Made by a program: the position numbers and the translations under genes. From positions 4,278,001 through 4,342,000 of the forward strand of contig NZ_CP109327.1 in the NCBI RefSeq assembly GCF_035918155.1: a stretch of DNA of 64,000 bases. Direction: 5' to 3'. This DNA is from Streptomyces sp. NBC_01591. Lineage in GTDB: Bacteria; Actinomycetota; Actinomycetes; Streptomycetales; Streptomycetaceae. The notes under the pieces were generated by a model. The model ran no database searches, was not told the DNA's origin, and was given only the letters and a program-made list of their open reading frames with translations. Positions 1-8,103 of this stretch are shown one piece after another (within the stretch, counting starts at the first letter, position 1; each line of letters starts with the position of its first letter).

Positions 1-174
1 CAGCAACTGCGCCTTGGTGAGTGCCTGCAGATCCCGCGTGGCCTGCTGCGTGTTGATCGCTTCGGCCTTCTCGTAGCGGCTGCGCCGCACCCGGCCGACC
101 ATGGCCACCCCGTGCAGCGCGGTGATCTGCCGCTCCGTGACTCCGTGTGTGCCGGTCTCCTCCATCAGTTGCAT
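1..174 (-). pseudogene. Fic-family protein C-terminal remnant (continues past left edge)
   Basis: The minus strand reads 58 codons open to the window edge. They contain VTERQITAL, then a GRVRRSRYEKAEAIN segment and QQATRDLQALTKAQLL. This spacing matches the winged-helix tail that follows the FIC domain in Fic/DOC AMP-transferases, where an A(S/T)RDL..L...GLL helix is typical. The FIC core (HPFxxGNGR) and everything before it are absent: the frame runs straight into the antisense of the truncated VOC gene. I read it as the tail left after a deletion or recombination that joined two unrelated genes. A translated product from the ATG at 174 is possible but would lack catalytic residues. Family assignment is moderate because only the tail is visible. 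Confidence 0.5.
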
Positions 175-416
175 CCAGCAGTCGTTGGAGCGGTGGGGTG
201 GGGGTCGGTGGGGTGGTCGCCGCCATGGACGAGTTCGAGGTGCCAGGACGCGTCCGGGTGGCCCACCATGAGCAGGTCGTGCGTGCCGGGCTCCCGGTCC
301 GCGTCGGCGCGGTACAGGACGTCCAGCCCGAGGCCGTCCGCCCAGAACCGCTCGGCCGCGGCGAGGTCCCGGGACGGTCGGGCGATGCGGACATGGGTCT
401 GACCGGTGAACGGCAT
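165..416 (-). pseudogene. VOC (glyoxalase/bleomycin-resistance) family protein, truncated at C-terminus
   Basis: The ATG follows a GAGAGGG ribosome binding site. The protein opens with a typical VOC beta-strand and helix (THVRIARPSRDLAAAERFWADGLGLDVLY) and continues with HLELVHGGDHPTDPHPT, which in this family precedes the last strand and its metal-ligand Glu. Here the reading frame leaves the family pattern at about residue 76 and stops at 83, while relatives have about 120-130 residues. The missing end is not found in any other frame downstream; instead a Fic-type tail begins. The gene is therefore broken by a rearrangement rather than a point frameshift. It probably gives no active metalloenzyme. 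Confidence 0.6.
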
Positions 417-538
417 GGCGGCACCCTCTCTGGCGTCGGCACGCTCGGTCGCGCACCGGGGCCCGCAGCGTAGGCGGCCGGCCCGGTCGTCCGCATCGGC
501 GGATGGTCCTGGCCCCCAGGACCCGGCCCCCGCTCACT

Positions 539-679
539 TCACTTCTTGGCGTGCTCGCCCACGTAGAACAGGATCCAGATGAAACCCGCGAAGAGATGCG
601 TGGCGAAGACGTAGACGAAGACGCGCAGAGCTACGCCGCGCTCCTTCCAACGCTCGCTCTCGCCGCCACTCCCGCTCAC
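539..679 (-). CDS. DUF6126-like small membrane protein, 46 aa
   Basis: A short gene starting at GTG, preceded by GGACGGAGG about 9 bases upstream. The product has a charged N-terminus (SGSGGESERWKERGVALR) followed by one hydrophobic segment, about residues 19-40 (VFVYVFATHLFAGFIWILFYV), and a short GEHAKK tail. This layout and the ATHLFAGF.W..F.VGEHA pattern match the Streptomyces DUF6126 family of tiny single-pass membrane proteins, often found next to HTH regulators. Function is unknown. The longer overlapping frame in the same place lacks codon bias and is a shadow. Confidence 0.75.
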   Translation of the reverse strand: MSGSGGESERWKERGVALRVFVYVFATHLFAGFIWILFYVGEHAKK

Positions 680-844
680 AGACCTGCCTCCGTCCGGTGC
701 GGTCCGTGGCCGGCCCGCACATCCCGTTCAGGGTACGCACCACCCCGGATCTTCCCCGTGGAATAGGTCAGGGGGGTGCTCCGTTGTAGGGTGTGTTCAC
801 ATAGTTCAACGTTCAACCAAAACGGATTTCTGGAGGCGGGCGCC

Positions 845-1933
845 ATGCAGTTCGGGATCTTCACCGTCGGGGACGTCACCACCGACCCGACGACCGGCAG
901 GACGCCGAGCGAGCACGAGCGGATCAAGGCCACCCTCGCCATCGCGCAGAAGGCGGAGGAGGTCGGGCTCGACGTCTTCGCGACCGGCGAGCACCACAAC
1001 CCGCCGTTCGTCCCGTCCTCGCCGACGACCACGCTCGGCTACATCGCCGCCCGCACCGAGAACCTGATCCTGTCCACGTCCACGACGCTGATCACCACCA
1101 ACGACCCGGTGAAGATCGCCGAGGACTACGCGACGCTCCAGCACCTCGCGGACGGCCGCATCGACCTGATGATGGGCCGCGGGAACACCGGGCCGGTCTA
1201 CCCCTGGTTCGGCAAGGACATCCGTCAGGGCATCCCGCTCGCCATCGAGAACTACGCCCTGCTGCACAAGCTGTGGCGCGAGGACGTCGTCGACTGGGAG
1301 GGCAAGTTCCGTACGCCGCTGCAGTCCTTCACCGCGACCCCGCGCCCGCTGGACGGCGTCCCGCCGTTCGTCTGGCACGGCTCGATCCGCTCGCCGGAGA
1401 TCGCCGAGCAGGCCGCGTACTACGGCGACGGCTTCTTCCACAACAACATCTTCTGGCCCATCGAGCACACACAGAAGATGGTGAACCTGTACCGCCAGCG
1501 GTACGCGCACTACGGGCACGGCACCGCCGAGCAGGCCATCGTCGGCCTCGGCGGCCAGGTGTTCATGCGGAAGAACTCGCAGGACGCGGTACGGGAGTTC
1601 CGCCCGTACTTCGACAACGCGCCGGTCTACGGACACGGGCCCTCGATGGAGGACTTCACCCGGCAGACCCCGCTGACCGTCGGCTCCCCGCAGGAGGTCA
1701 TCGAGCGGACCCTGTCCTTCCGGGACGCCGTCGGTGACTACCAGCGCCAGCTGTTCCTGATGGACCACGCGGGACTGCCGCTGAAGACGGTCCTGGAGCA
1801 GCTCGACATCCTCGGCGAGGAGGTCGTCCCGGTGCTGCGCAAGGAGTTCGCCGCCCTGCGCCCGGCCGGGGTCCCGGACTCCGCGCCCGTCCACCCGGCC
1901 GTCGCCGCCCGCACCGCCACGAAGGAGGCCTGA
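845..1933 (+). CDS. FMN-dependent luciferase-like monooxygenase, CE1758 family
   Basis: A 362-residue LLM-class flavin monooxygenase with a TIM-barrel fold. Residues MQFGIFTVGDVTTDP and TGEHHNPPF are characteristic of bacterial-luciferase-like enzymes, and GRIDLMMGRGNTGPVYPWFG resembles the flavin-binding part. I place it in the CE1758-type subfamily because the next gene, 5 bases downstream, encodes the matching CE1759-type FMN reductase: the two form a two-component system in which the reductase supplies FMNH2. The start is the ATG after a GGAGGCGG site, not the in-frame codon 69 bases earlier. The substrate cannot be told. The leader carries two tandem GTTCAAC words at about 803-816, perhaps part of a MarR-type operator. 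Confidence 0.85.
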   Translation: MQFGIFTVGDVTTDPTTGRTPSEHERIKATLAIAQKAEEVGLDVFATGEHHNPPFVPSSPTTTLGYIAARTENLILSTSTTLITTNDPVKIAEDYATLQHLADGRIDLMMGRGNTGPVYPWFGKDIRQGIPLAIENYALLHKLWREDVVDWEGKFRTPLQSFTATPRPLDGVPPFVWHGSIRSPEIAEQAAYYGDGFFHNNIFWPIEHTQKMVNLYRQRYAHYGHGTAEQAIVGLGGQVFMRKNSQDAVREFRPYFDNAPVYGHGPSMEDFTRQTPLTVGSPQEVIERTLSFRDAVGDYQRQLFLMDHAGLPLKTVLEQLDILGEEVVPVLRKEFAALRPAGVPDSAPVHPAVAARTATKEA

Positions 1934-1938
1934 CCACC

Positions 1939-2610
1939 GTGTCCACCACGTCCGGCGTGTTCGCCACCGAACCCCTGCGCATCGTCGCCGTGTCGGCCGG
2001 GCTGAGCAGCCCGTCCTCGACCCGGCTGCTGGCCGAGCGGCTGGCCGGCGCCGCCCGCGAGCGGCTGCTGGCCGAGCAGGACCGCACGGTCGAGGTCCGG
2101 GTGATCGAACTGCGCGACCTGGCCGTCGATATCGCCAACCACCTGGTCACCGGGTTCCCGCCGGCCGCCCTGGACGAGGCGATCAAGGAGGTGGCGGAGG
2201 CGGACGGACTGATCGCCGTCTCGCCCGTCTTCACCGCGTCGTACAGCGGACTGTTCAAGTCGTTCTTCGACCTGATCGACAACACGGCGCTGACCGGCAA
2301 GCCCGTCGTCATCGCGGCGACCGGCGGCACCGCCCGCCACTCGCTGGTCCTGGAACACGCGATGCGCCCGCTCTTCGCCTATCTGCGGGCCACCGTCGTA
2401 CCGACGTCCGTGTACGCGGCGTCGGAGGACTGGGGCTCGTCCGGCGACGAGTACACCGACGGCCTGCCGTCCCGCATCCGGCGGGCGGGCGGCGAGCTCG
2501 CGGCCATGATCACGGGCGGCCGGGCGGCGTCCGGGGCGCCGAGGACGCTCGGGCTCGACGACGAGGTGGTGCCGTTCGAGCAGCAGCTCGCCGACCTCCG
2601 GCTGGACTGA
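1939..2610 (+). CDS. FMN reductase, CE1759 family, partner of the upstream monooxygenase
   Basis: A 223-residue flavodoxin-fold NAD(P)H:FMN reductase starting at GTG. Near the N-terminus VSAGLSSPSSTRLLAERL is the phosphate-binding loop of this family, and VSPVFTASYSGLFKSFFDLID is the conserved active-site segment seen in SsuE/MsuE-like reductases. The GLSSPSSTR form is characteristic of reductases paired with LLM monooxygenases. It lies 5 bases after the monooxygenase stop, so the two are co-translated, and it closes the operon at a strong hairpin. It should reduce FMN and hand it to the monooxygenase. The electron donor is not determinable from sequence. Confidence 0.83.
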   Translation: MSTTSGVFATEPLRIVAVSAGLSSPSSTRLLAERLAGAARERLLAEQDRTVEVRVIELRDLAVDIANHLVTGFPPAALDEAIKEVAEADGLIAVSPVFTASYSGLFKSFFDLIDNTALTGKPVVIAATGGTARHSLVLEHAMRPLFAYLRATVVPTSVYAASEDWGSSGDEYTDGLPSRIRRAGGELAAMITGGRAASGAPRTLGLDDEVVPFEQQLADLRLD

Positions 2611-2638
2611 GCGCCCCCTCCGGCCGGGCGGAGGGGGC
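2611..2638 (+). terminator. Hairpin terminator of the monooxygenase-reductase operon
   Basis: Directly after the stop codon, CCCCCTCC and GGAGGGGG pair around a short GC-rich loop. There is no U-tract, as is usual in Streptomyces. Confidence 0.7.
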
Positions 2639-2750
2639 CGCCCCCGAACGCCTTGTCCGGTTTGATTAGAGTTGACGCGAAAGGTGCGTCGTACGAGCTC
2701 GCCTCGTACGACGCGTCCGCGCACTGAGCCGAACCGAGCTGGAGGCAGTG

Positions 2751-3176
2751 ATGGGCAGGATCGTGGTGGGCGTTGACGGCTCCGAGTCGTCGATCAAGGC
2801 GCTGCACTGGGCCGTACGCCAGGCGGAGCTGACCGATGACACGGTGGAGGCCGTCAACAGCTGGGAGTACCCCGCGACGAGCTGGGCGTCGATGATGCCC
2901 GGCATGCCGGAGGACTTCGACCCGCAGGCCCTGGCGACCGTGGCCCTCAACGAGACGCTGGAGGAGGCCCTGGGCGCCGAGGGCGCGGCGGCGGTCAGCA
3001 AGATCGTGGTGATCGGCAACCCGGCACAGTCCCTGCTGGACCGCGCCAAGGGAGCGAACCTGCTCGTCGTGGGGGCGCGCGGCTACAGCGGTCTCAAGGC
3101 GACCCTGCTCGGCTCGGTCAGCCTCCATGTCACCCAGCACGCGCCGTGCCCGGTGACGGTCGTACGCGACCAGTGA
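2751..3176 (+). CDS. Universal stress protein (UspA family), single domain
   Basis: A 141-residue cytoplasmic UspA-fold protein. It begins MGRIVVGVDGSESSIKALHWAV, and the C-terminal half has the ATP-binding pattern G-x2-G-x9-G-S (GARG, nine residues, GS), so it is probably the nucleotide-binding type. The ATG is chosen over an in-frame GTG three bases earlier because it lies 5 bases after GGAGG. The gene is monocistronic: it sits between the upstream operon terminator and a 17-bp-stem terminator immediately downstream. Role inferred from family: stress survival during stationary phase or redox change. Confidence 0.9.
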   Translation: MGRIVVGVDGSESSIKALHWAVRQAELTDDTVEAVNSWEYPATSWASMMPGMPEDFDPQALATVALNETLEEALGAEGAAAVSKIVVIGNPAQSLLDRAKGANLLVVGARGYSGLKATLLGSVSLHVTQHAPCPVTVVRDQ

Positions 3177-3180
3177 CGAA

Positions 3181-3220
3181 CGAGGGCGGGCCCGCACGAC
3201 CAGGTGCGGGCCCGCCCTCG
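3181..3220 (+). terminator. Strong perfect hairpin, bidirectional
   Basis: Two perfectly complementary 17-base arms (CGAGGGCGGGCCCGCAC and its reverse complement) around a GACCAG loop. It lies between the universal stress gene (+) and a convergent membrane-protein gene (-), so it can stop both transcripts. Confidence 0.85.
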
Positions 3221-3245
3221 CGTCACAGGGAACGCGCCGGGGAGC

Positions 3246-3656
3246 TCACGTCTTCTCGTGCGTGTAGTAGATGTAGAAGGTGCTGATGAACATGCCGAGG
3301 CCGACCGCCAGTCCCAGCGCCGAGGACCGCAGCACGCTCGAATCGGTCAGCCCGACCAGCAGGCCGATCGCCGCAGCCGTCAGCGCACCGTAGGCCGTCG
3401 CCCGCACCAGGGGGATCATGGTGTGCTGGATCCGGCCCAGCGCGAAGCACAGGACGGCGAGCACCACCGCGGTGATCAGGCCGTACCAGAACTGCCGGCC
3501 GCCGCTCGCGCCGTTGTTGCGGAGGATGAACGAGGCGTAGAGGCCGTACGCCGCACCCAGCGTGACGGGGATCGCCCAGGAGAGCACGCTGTGCCCGTGC
3601 GCGCGTGCCCTCGGCCCGGACCGTCCGCGAGCCGGCATTGCTGCGTGTGTGGACAT
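3246..3656 (-). CDS. Four-helix integral membrane protein, unknown function
   Basis: A 136-residue protein starting at ATG with AAGGAG nine bases upstream; an earlier in-frame ATG lacks such a site. The N-terminus is Arg-rich (PARGRSGPRARAHGHSV) and is followed by four hydrophobic segments at roughly residues 25-43, 55-73, 83-101 and 108-127, ending FYIYYTHEKT. No catalytic motif is visible. I do not recognise a characterised family. It is divergent from the next membrane-protein gene, with only about 17 bases between the two start codons. Confidence 0.7.
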   Translation of the reverse strand: MSTHAAMPARGRSGPRARAHGHSVLSWAIPVTLGAAYGLYASFILRNNGASGGRQFWYGLITAVVLAVLCFALGRIQHTMIPLVRATAYGALTAAAIGLLVGLTDSSVLRSSALGLAVGLGMFISTFYIYYTHEKT

Positions 3657-3673
3657 GGCGGAGTTCTCCTTCC

Positions 3674-4672
3674 ATGGCTCCCTTTCCTTCCAGGGCACAC
3701 CCGGCCGCGCCGCCCGGCAACTCGGATGGCGTACGGCCCGGGGCGCGCCGCCCGTCCGCGGGATTCCCTGGGAGGGTGCGGACGTATCTCTCGGCTGGTC
3801 TCTCGGTGGTACTGGTGGTGCTGCTCGCCGTCCTCGTCCCGGTCGGCGCGCTGTCCGCCTGGGTGGATCTGGAGATCGACAACACGGACCGTTATGTCGA
3901 CGCGGTGGCCCCGCTCGCCTCCGACCCCGATGTGCAGAGCACCGTCACCGACCTCATCACCGACGGGGCGATGAAGCAGATCGACGCCGGGCCGCTCCAG
4001 GACACCGTGCGCGACTTCCTGCGCCAGGCGGTGCTGTCGTTCACCACCACCGACGCCTTCCAGGACGCGTGGAACGCCGCCAACCGCACCGCCCACGAGG
4101 CAGTCACCGCCGCGCTGAACGGCAACACCGGCGAGGCCGTGACCATCGATCTGGCGCCCGTGACCGAACGGGTCAAGCAGAATCTGGAGGAGAACGGGGT
4201 GCCGTTCGCCGACCGGATTCCGGTCCAGCACACCGATATCACGCTCATCTCGGCCGACCGCGCCGACCAGCTGCGCCAGACCTTCCGCCTGCTGCGGACC
4301 GGCAGTGTCCGGCCTGCCGTGGGCACGCTCGTGGTCGCCGTCCTGGCCGTGGTCGTGGCCTGGTGGCGCGGCGGCGGCCCGGGGCGCCGCCGCTCGGTGC
4401 CCGCCGCGCTCTCCGCCACGGCGGTGGCCGGGCTCGGCTTCGCGCTCGGGGCGCTCGTGCTGCGTGCGGTGATCACGTTCTCCCGCGACCGGGTGCTGTC
4501 CGAGGTGCCGGACAGCGAGACGGCGGGGGCGGCGGCGGTGTACGACGCGCTGACGAGCTCGCTGCGCACGACGGTGTGGAGCGTGTTCGCCGCGGGGCTG
4601 GCGGTGGCGCTGTGCGCGGTGCTCGTACGGCTGCGGGTCGTCCGGGGACGGCCCGGTCCGTGCACGGGGTGA
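3674..4672 (+). CDS. Membrane protein with large extracytoplasmic domain, unknown function
   Basis: About 332 residues. One hydrophobic segment (SAGLSVVLVVLLAVLVPVGA) lies near residue 40. An acidic domain of about 150 residues follows, presumably outside the membrane, beginning WVDLEIDNTDRYVDAVAPLA and including PVTERVKQNLEENGVPFADR. Three further membrane segments lie in the C-terminal third. It ends in a basic cytoplasmic tail. The ATG used has only a weak CGGAG site; a GTG at 3776 abuts a GGGAGG too closely to work well, so the start is uncertain. I know no function for this architecture. The divergent partner is also a membrane protein, which suggests shared control. Confidence 0.68.
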   Translation: MAPFPSRAHPAAPPGNSDGVRPGARRPSAGFPGRVRTYLSAGLSVVLVVLLAVLVPVGALSAWVDLEIDNTDRYVDAVAPLASDPDVQSTVTDLITDGAMKQIDAGPLQDTVRDFLRQAVLSFTTTDAFQDAWNAANRTAHEAVTAALNGNTGEAVTIDLAPVTERVKQNLEENGVPFADRIPVQHTDITLISADRADQLRQTFRLLRTGSVRPAVGTLVVAVLAVVVAWWRGGGPGRRRSVPAALSATAVAGLGFALGALVLRAVITFSRDRVLSEVPDSETAGAAAVYDALTSSLRTTVWSVFAAGLAVALCAVLVRLRVVRGRPGPCTG

Positions 4673-4841
4673 GCCGGTCCGGCACGGCTGACCCGGACCG
4701 GCACGGATGACCCGACACCCGGCAGGCGCCGACGGCGGGCGGCGCGCGCAGGCCCTCCGGGCTCGACGTGCGGCGGCGCACGGGCCGGGGAAGAGTGGTT
4801 CTCATGACTGCCGGATCGGGGGCGACTGAGAGGTCTTCCGC

Positions 4842-5783
4842 ATGCGAGCCATAGCCGTCGGCGCATTCCGGGCCGACCCCGCACTGGTGGAGATACCCAA
4901 GCCCGAGCCGGAAGCCGGAGAGGTACGGGTCAGGATCGAGTACGCCGCGCTCAACCCGTCCGACTGGCAGACCGCACAGGGCTCCCCGGACGACGGACCG
5001 GGTCCGCGCGTGTTCCCGATGGTCATCGGTGTGGACTTCGCGGGCCGGGTGGACATGATCGGCAGCGGCGAGAACCGTTTCCGGGTCGGCGACCAGGTCT
5101 TCGGCCGGGTCGCCCGGCCGAGCGCGGCCGGTGGCGGCACGTACTGCGACTACGTGTCCGTGCCCCAGGACTCCGCCATCACCGTCGTCCCGCCCGGCCT
5201 CCCCCTCCGGGCCGCCGCCGCGCTCCCCTCCGCCGGGATGACGGCCGCCCAGATCCTGGAGATCGCGGTGTTCCGCGGCCACGAGAGCCTGCTGGTCATC
5301 GGTGCGGCGGGCGGCGTCGGCAGCTATCTGACCCAGCTCGCCTCGGCCCGCGACGTACGCGTGATCGCCGCCGTGCGCGGCGACGAGCGCAAGCGGATGA
5401 CGGAGCTGGGCGCCGCCGTCACGATCGACATCACCGACTGCTCCCTCGAAGCAGCGGTACGGGAGAACTGCCCGGACGGCGTCGACGCGCTGGTCGACCT
5501 GGTCTCCACCACCCCGGGCTCCTTCGCCGCCCGTGCCGCGCTGGTGCGCGGCGGCGGCATCGCCCTCACCACGCGGGGTGTCGCCGCCCTTCCCGCGGAC
5601 GTCACCGGCATCGACTTCCGGCTCGAACCCACCCCGGTCCTGCTCGACGTGCTGGCCGCGGGCGCCGCCGAAGGCGTGCTGCGGGTGCCCATCGACATCG
5701 AACTCCCGCTGGAGAAAGCCCCGCAGGCCCTCGACCGGAACCGGACGGGCGGCGCACGCGGCAAGACCGTCATCGTGCTCTGA
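4842..5783 (+). CDS. Zinc-less MDR-superfamily NADPH:quinone reductase-like oxidoreductase
   Basis: A 313-residue medium-chain dehydrogenase/reductase. The N-terminal GroES-like part reads MRAIAVGAF....EIPKPEPEAGEVRVRIEYAALNPSDWQ and lacks the Cys/His zinc ligands of alcohol dehydrogenases. The Rossmann dinucleotide motif is LVIGAAGGVGSYLTQLA at about residue 150. The pattern fits quinone or enone reductases that use NADPH. The ATG follows a GAGAGG site. The downstream DUF2630 and FUSC genes lie 68 and 22 bases further on in the same direction and could be co-transcribed. Substrate unknown. Confidence 0.85.
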   Translation: MRAIAVGAFRADPALVEIPKPEPEAGEVRVRIEYAALNPSDWQTAQGSPDDGPGPRVFPMVIGVDFAGRVDMIGSGENRFRVGDQVFGRVARPSAAGGGTYCDYVSVPQDSAITVVPPGLPLRAAAALPSAGMTAAQILEIAVFRGHESLLVIGAAGGVGSYLTQLASARDVRVIAAVRGDERKRMTELGAAVTIDITDCSLEAAVRENCPDGVDALVDLVSTTPGSFAARAALVRGGGIALTTRGVAALPADVTGIDFRLEPTPVLLDVLAAGAAEGVLRVPIDIELPLEKAPQALDRNRTGGARGKTVIVL

Positions 5784-5851
5784 GCCCCGTCCCCGTCCCC
5801 GCCCCCGGCCCCGTACACCGCTCCCCTCTCCCCCGAAGGAGACGAGACGCC

Positions 5852-6103
5852 ATGGACGACAGGGAACGCGACATCATCGACGACATCGGCGGACTCATCT
5901 CCGAGGAACGGAGTCTGCGCGACCGCTCCACCCGGGAACTGGGCCTCAGCGAGGACGAGAAGTCACGGCTGCGTACCGTTGAGGTACGGCTCGATCAGTG
6001 CTGGGATCTGTTGCGCCGGCGCCGGGCGCTGAGCGAGTTCGGCAAGGATCCGTCCACGGCGGAGGTCCGCCCCGCCGAAGAGGTCGAGGGCTACCAAAGC
6101 TGA
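5852..6103 (+). CDS. DUF2630 family small protein, 83 aa
   Basis: Begins MDDRERDIIDDIGGLISEERSLRDR after an excellent GAAGGAGACGAGACGCC leader. The protein is highly charged and helical and contains SRLRTVEVRLDQCWDLLRRRRALSEFGKDP, the hallmark segment of DUF2630 proteins of actinobacteria and proteobacteria. It has no signal peptide or membrane span, so it is probably a cytosolic helical hairpin. Function unknown. It stands just upstream of the FUSC transporter gene and may be translated from the same mRNA. Confidence 0.85.
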   Translation: MDDRERDIIDDIGGLISEERSLRDRSTRELGLSEDEKSRLRTVEVRLDQCWDLLRRRRALSEFGKDPSTAEVRPAEEVEGYQS

Positions 6104-6125
6104 ACGCACGACTCAGGGGGACGCG

Positions 6126-8084
6126 TTGACCGACACGGAGGCCGCAACCGGACGGCGGCGAGCGACGCCACCCCCCTGGCTGCTGAGCGGACTGCGCCCG
6201 CAGTCGTCCACGCCCATCGCCTGGGCGGCGGTCGTCCGCGCCTCCATATCCCTGGCCACCCCGCTCGCCGTCGGCTTCGCGCTGGACCGGCCTGCGTACG
6301 GCGCGCTCGTCTCCATGGGCGCGCTCTCCGGCGTCATCGGCGACACCGCCGACGCGTACCGGATGCGCATACTCAACATCGCCGTACCGCAGCTCTTCGG
6401 CGCGCTCGGCATCATGCTCGGCACGCTGGTGTACGGAACCGGCTGGGGGGCCGTCGCCGCGCTGACCCTGGTCGGTCTGGTCTCCGGAATGATGTCGACG
6501 ATCGGTGCCGTCGCCTCCGTGTCCGGGCTGCTGCTCCTGCTCAACGCGGTGGTCGGCGCCGGACTCCCGATGCCGGACCCCTGGTGGGTGGCGCCGCTGC
6601 TGCTCACGGTCGGCGGCCTGTTCGTGCTCGCCCTGACCCTGCTGGCCTGGCCGCTGCGGCGGAAGCTTCCGGAGCGGGTCGCGGTCGCGGGCACCTATCT
6701 CGCGGTCGCCGACCTGCTCGCCGCCGCGGGCACCGACGCGTACGAGGAGCAGCGCCACGCCGTCACCCAGTCCCTCAACACGTCCTACGATCTGATCCTG
6801 GCCCGCCGGGCCCGCTACCACGGCCGCAGCAACGCCATGGTGCGGCTGCTCGCCCAGCTCAATGTCGTCATCCCGCTCGTCGAGGCGGCCCCCGCCGTCC
6901 ATGTACGCCGGTGCCCGCTCCCGGACGAGATCCCGGCCGCGGTACGTGAACTGGCCGCCGCCGTCGAGGAGAGCCGCACCGGCCGCCCCGAGCTCACCCT
7001 GCCCGCACCGGACTCACCCGCCACCCGGGCGGTGGACAGCGCCCTGCGGCACGCGGCGGTCGTCGTGCACAAGGCCGACCCCGACCCGTACAACGTCGAC
7101 GACCGGCTCGGCCGCCCCGCCGTGCTCGGGGTACGGATCCGGCGGGCCACCCGCGATGTGCTGCTCTCCGGGGCCTCGTGGCGGTACGGGCTGCGCCTGG
7201 CCCTCTGCATCGGTCTGGCCCAGGCGCTGACCTCGCTGATCCCGGTGCCGCGCTCCTACTGGGTCGCGCTGACCGTCACGTTCGTCCTCAAGCCGGACTT
7301 CGGTTCGGTGTTCTCGCGGGCCGTGCTGCGTTCGGTGGGGACGGCGGCCGGTCTCGTGGTCGCCGCACCGGTGCTCGCCGCGGTGCCGATCGGCTGGTGG
7401 GACGTGCCGGTGATGGTGGTGCTCGCCGCGCTGATCCCGGCGCTCACGGCGAAGGGCTACGCCTTCCAGACCGCGGCCATCACCCCGGTGATCCTGCTCC
7501 TGTCCGACCTGCTGAACCACCAGGGCTTCCAACTGGTCTGGCCGCGCTTCCTGGACAGCCTGATCGGCTGCGCGATCGTGCTGGTGGCGGGCTATCTGCT
7601 GTGGCCGGAGAGCTGGCACGTACGGATCGGCCACCGGCTCGCGGACGCGGTGGCGGACGTCGCGGACTATGTGGCGTACGCGTTCGAGCCGGGCCGCTCC
7701 GGCGACCGGGCGGAACGGGTGCGGGCCCGGCGCCGGATCTACCGCGACCTGTCGGTCGTACGTTCCGAATTCCAGCGCGCACTGACGGAACCGCCCCCGG
7801 TCGGCACCCGGGCCGCGGCCTGGTGGCCGCTGGTCGTCGCGGTCGAACGCATCGTGGACGCGACGACGGCGGCCCGGGTCCGGGTCAACCACGGAGCACC
7901 CGAGCCGCCGCCGGCCGAGGTCGCGGAGGTCCAGCGGCAGCTGCGGGAGCTGGCCGACGGGATACGGGCGAGCGAGGTCCTGGTGGAGGTGCGCACCGAA
8001 CTCCCGGGCGACGAGGAAGGGGTGCTGGCTCCGCTGCGCCAGGAGGTGGCGGCGGCCCGGGCGATCGCGTCGCCCCAGCCGTAG
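6126..8084 (+). CDS. FUSC-family membrane protein (aromatic acid exporter-like)
   Basis: A 652-residue protein with two hydrophobic blocks of about six helices each, at roughly residues 30-185 and 350-500. Each is followed by a soluble helical domain, the duplicated layout of the FUSC/aromatic-acid-exporter family (YccS, YhfK, AaeB relatives). In the second block PRSYWVALTVTFVLKPDFGSVFSRAVLRSVGTAAG is the typical FUSC signature. Translation starts at TTG with an AGGGGGA site; no in-frame ATG or GTG fits better. Family knowledge suggests export of aromatic or lipophilic acids. The cargo and the link to the upstream DUF2630 gene are unknown. Confidence 0.85.
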   Translation: MTDTEAATGRRRATPPPWLLSGLRPQSSTPIAWAAVVRASISLATPLAVGFALDRPAYGALVSMGALSGVIGDTADAYRMRILNIAVPQLFGALGIMLGTLVYGTGWGAVAALTLVGLVSGMMSTIGAVASVSGLLLLLNAVVGAGLPMPDPWWVAPLLLTVGGLFVLALTLLAWPLRRKLPERVAVAGTYLAVADLLAAAGTDAYEEQRHAVTQSLNTSYDLILARRARYHGRSNAMVRLLAQLNVVIPLVEAAPAVHVRRCPLPDEIPAAVRELAAAVEESRTGRPELTLPAPDSPATRAVDSALRHAAVVVHKADPDPYNVDDRLGRPAVLGVRIRRATRDVLLSGASWRYGLRLALCIGLAQALTSLIPVPRSYWVALTVTFVLKPDFGSVFSRAVLRSVGTAAGLVVAAPVLAAVPIGWWDVPVMVVLAALIPALTAKGYAFQTAAITPVILLLSDLLNHQGFQLVWPRFLDSLIGCAIVLVAGYLLWPESWHVRIGHRLADAVADVADYVAYAFEPGRSGDRAERVRARRRIYRDLSVVRSEFQRALTEPPPVGTRAAAWWPLVVAVERIVDATTAARVRVNHGAPEPPPAEVAEVQRQLRELADGIRASEVLVEVRTELPGDEEGVLAPLRQEVAAARAIASPQP

Positions 8085-8103
8085 GGCCTGCCCCGTGGAA
8101 CCG

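Noticed and set aside
3776..4672. GTG start at 3776 for the membrane protein
   Set aside because: The GGGAGG site touches the GTG with no spacing; the ATG at 3674 is kept, though with low certainty.
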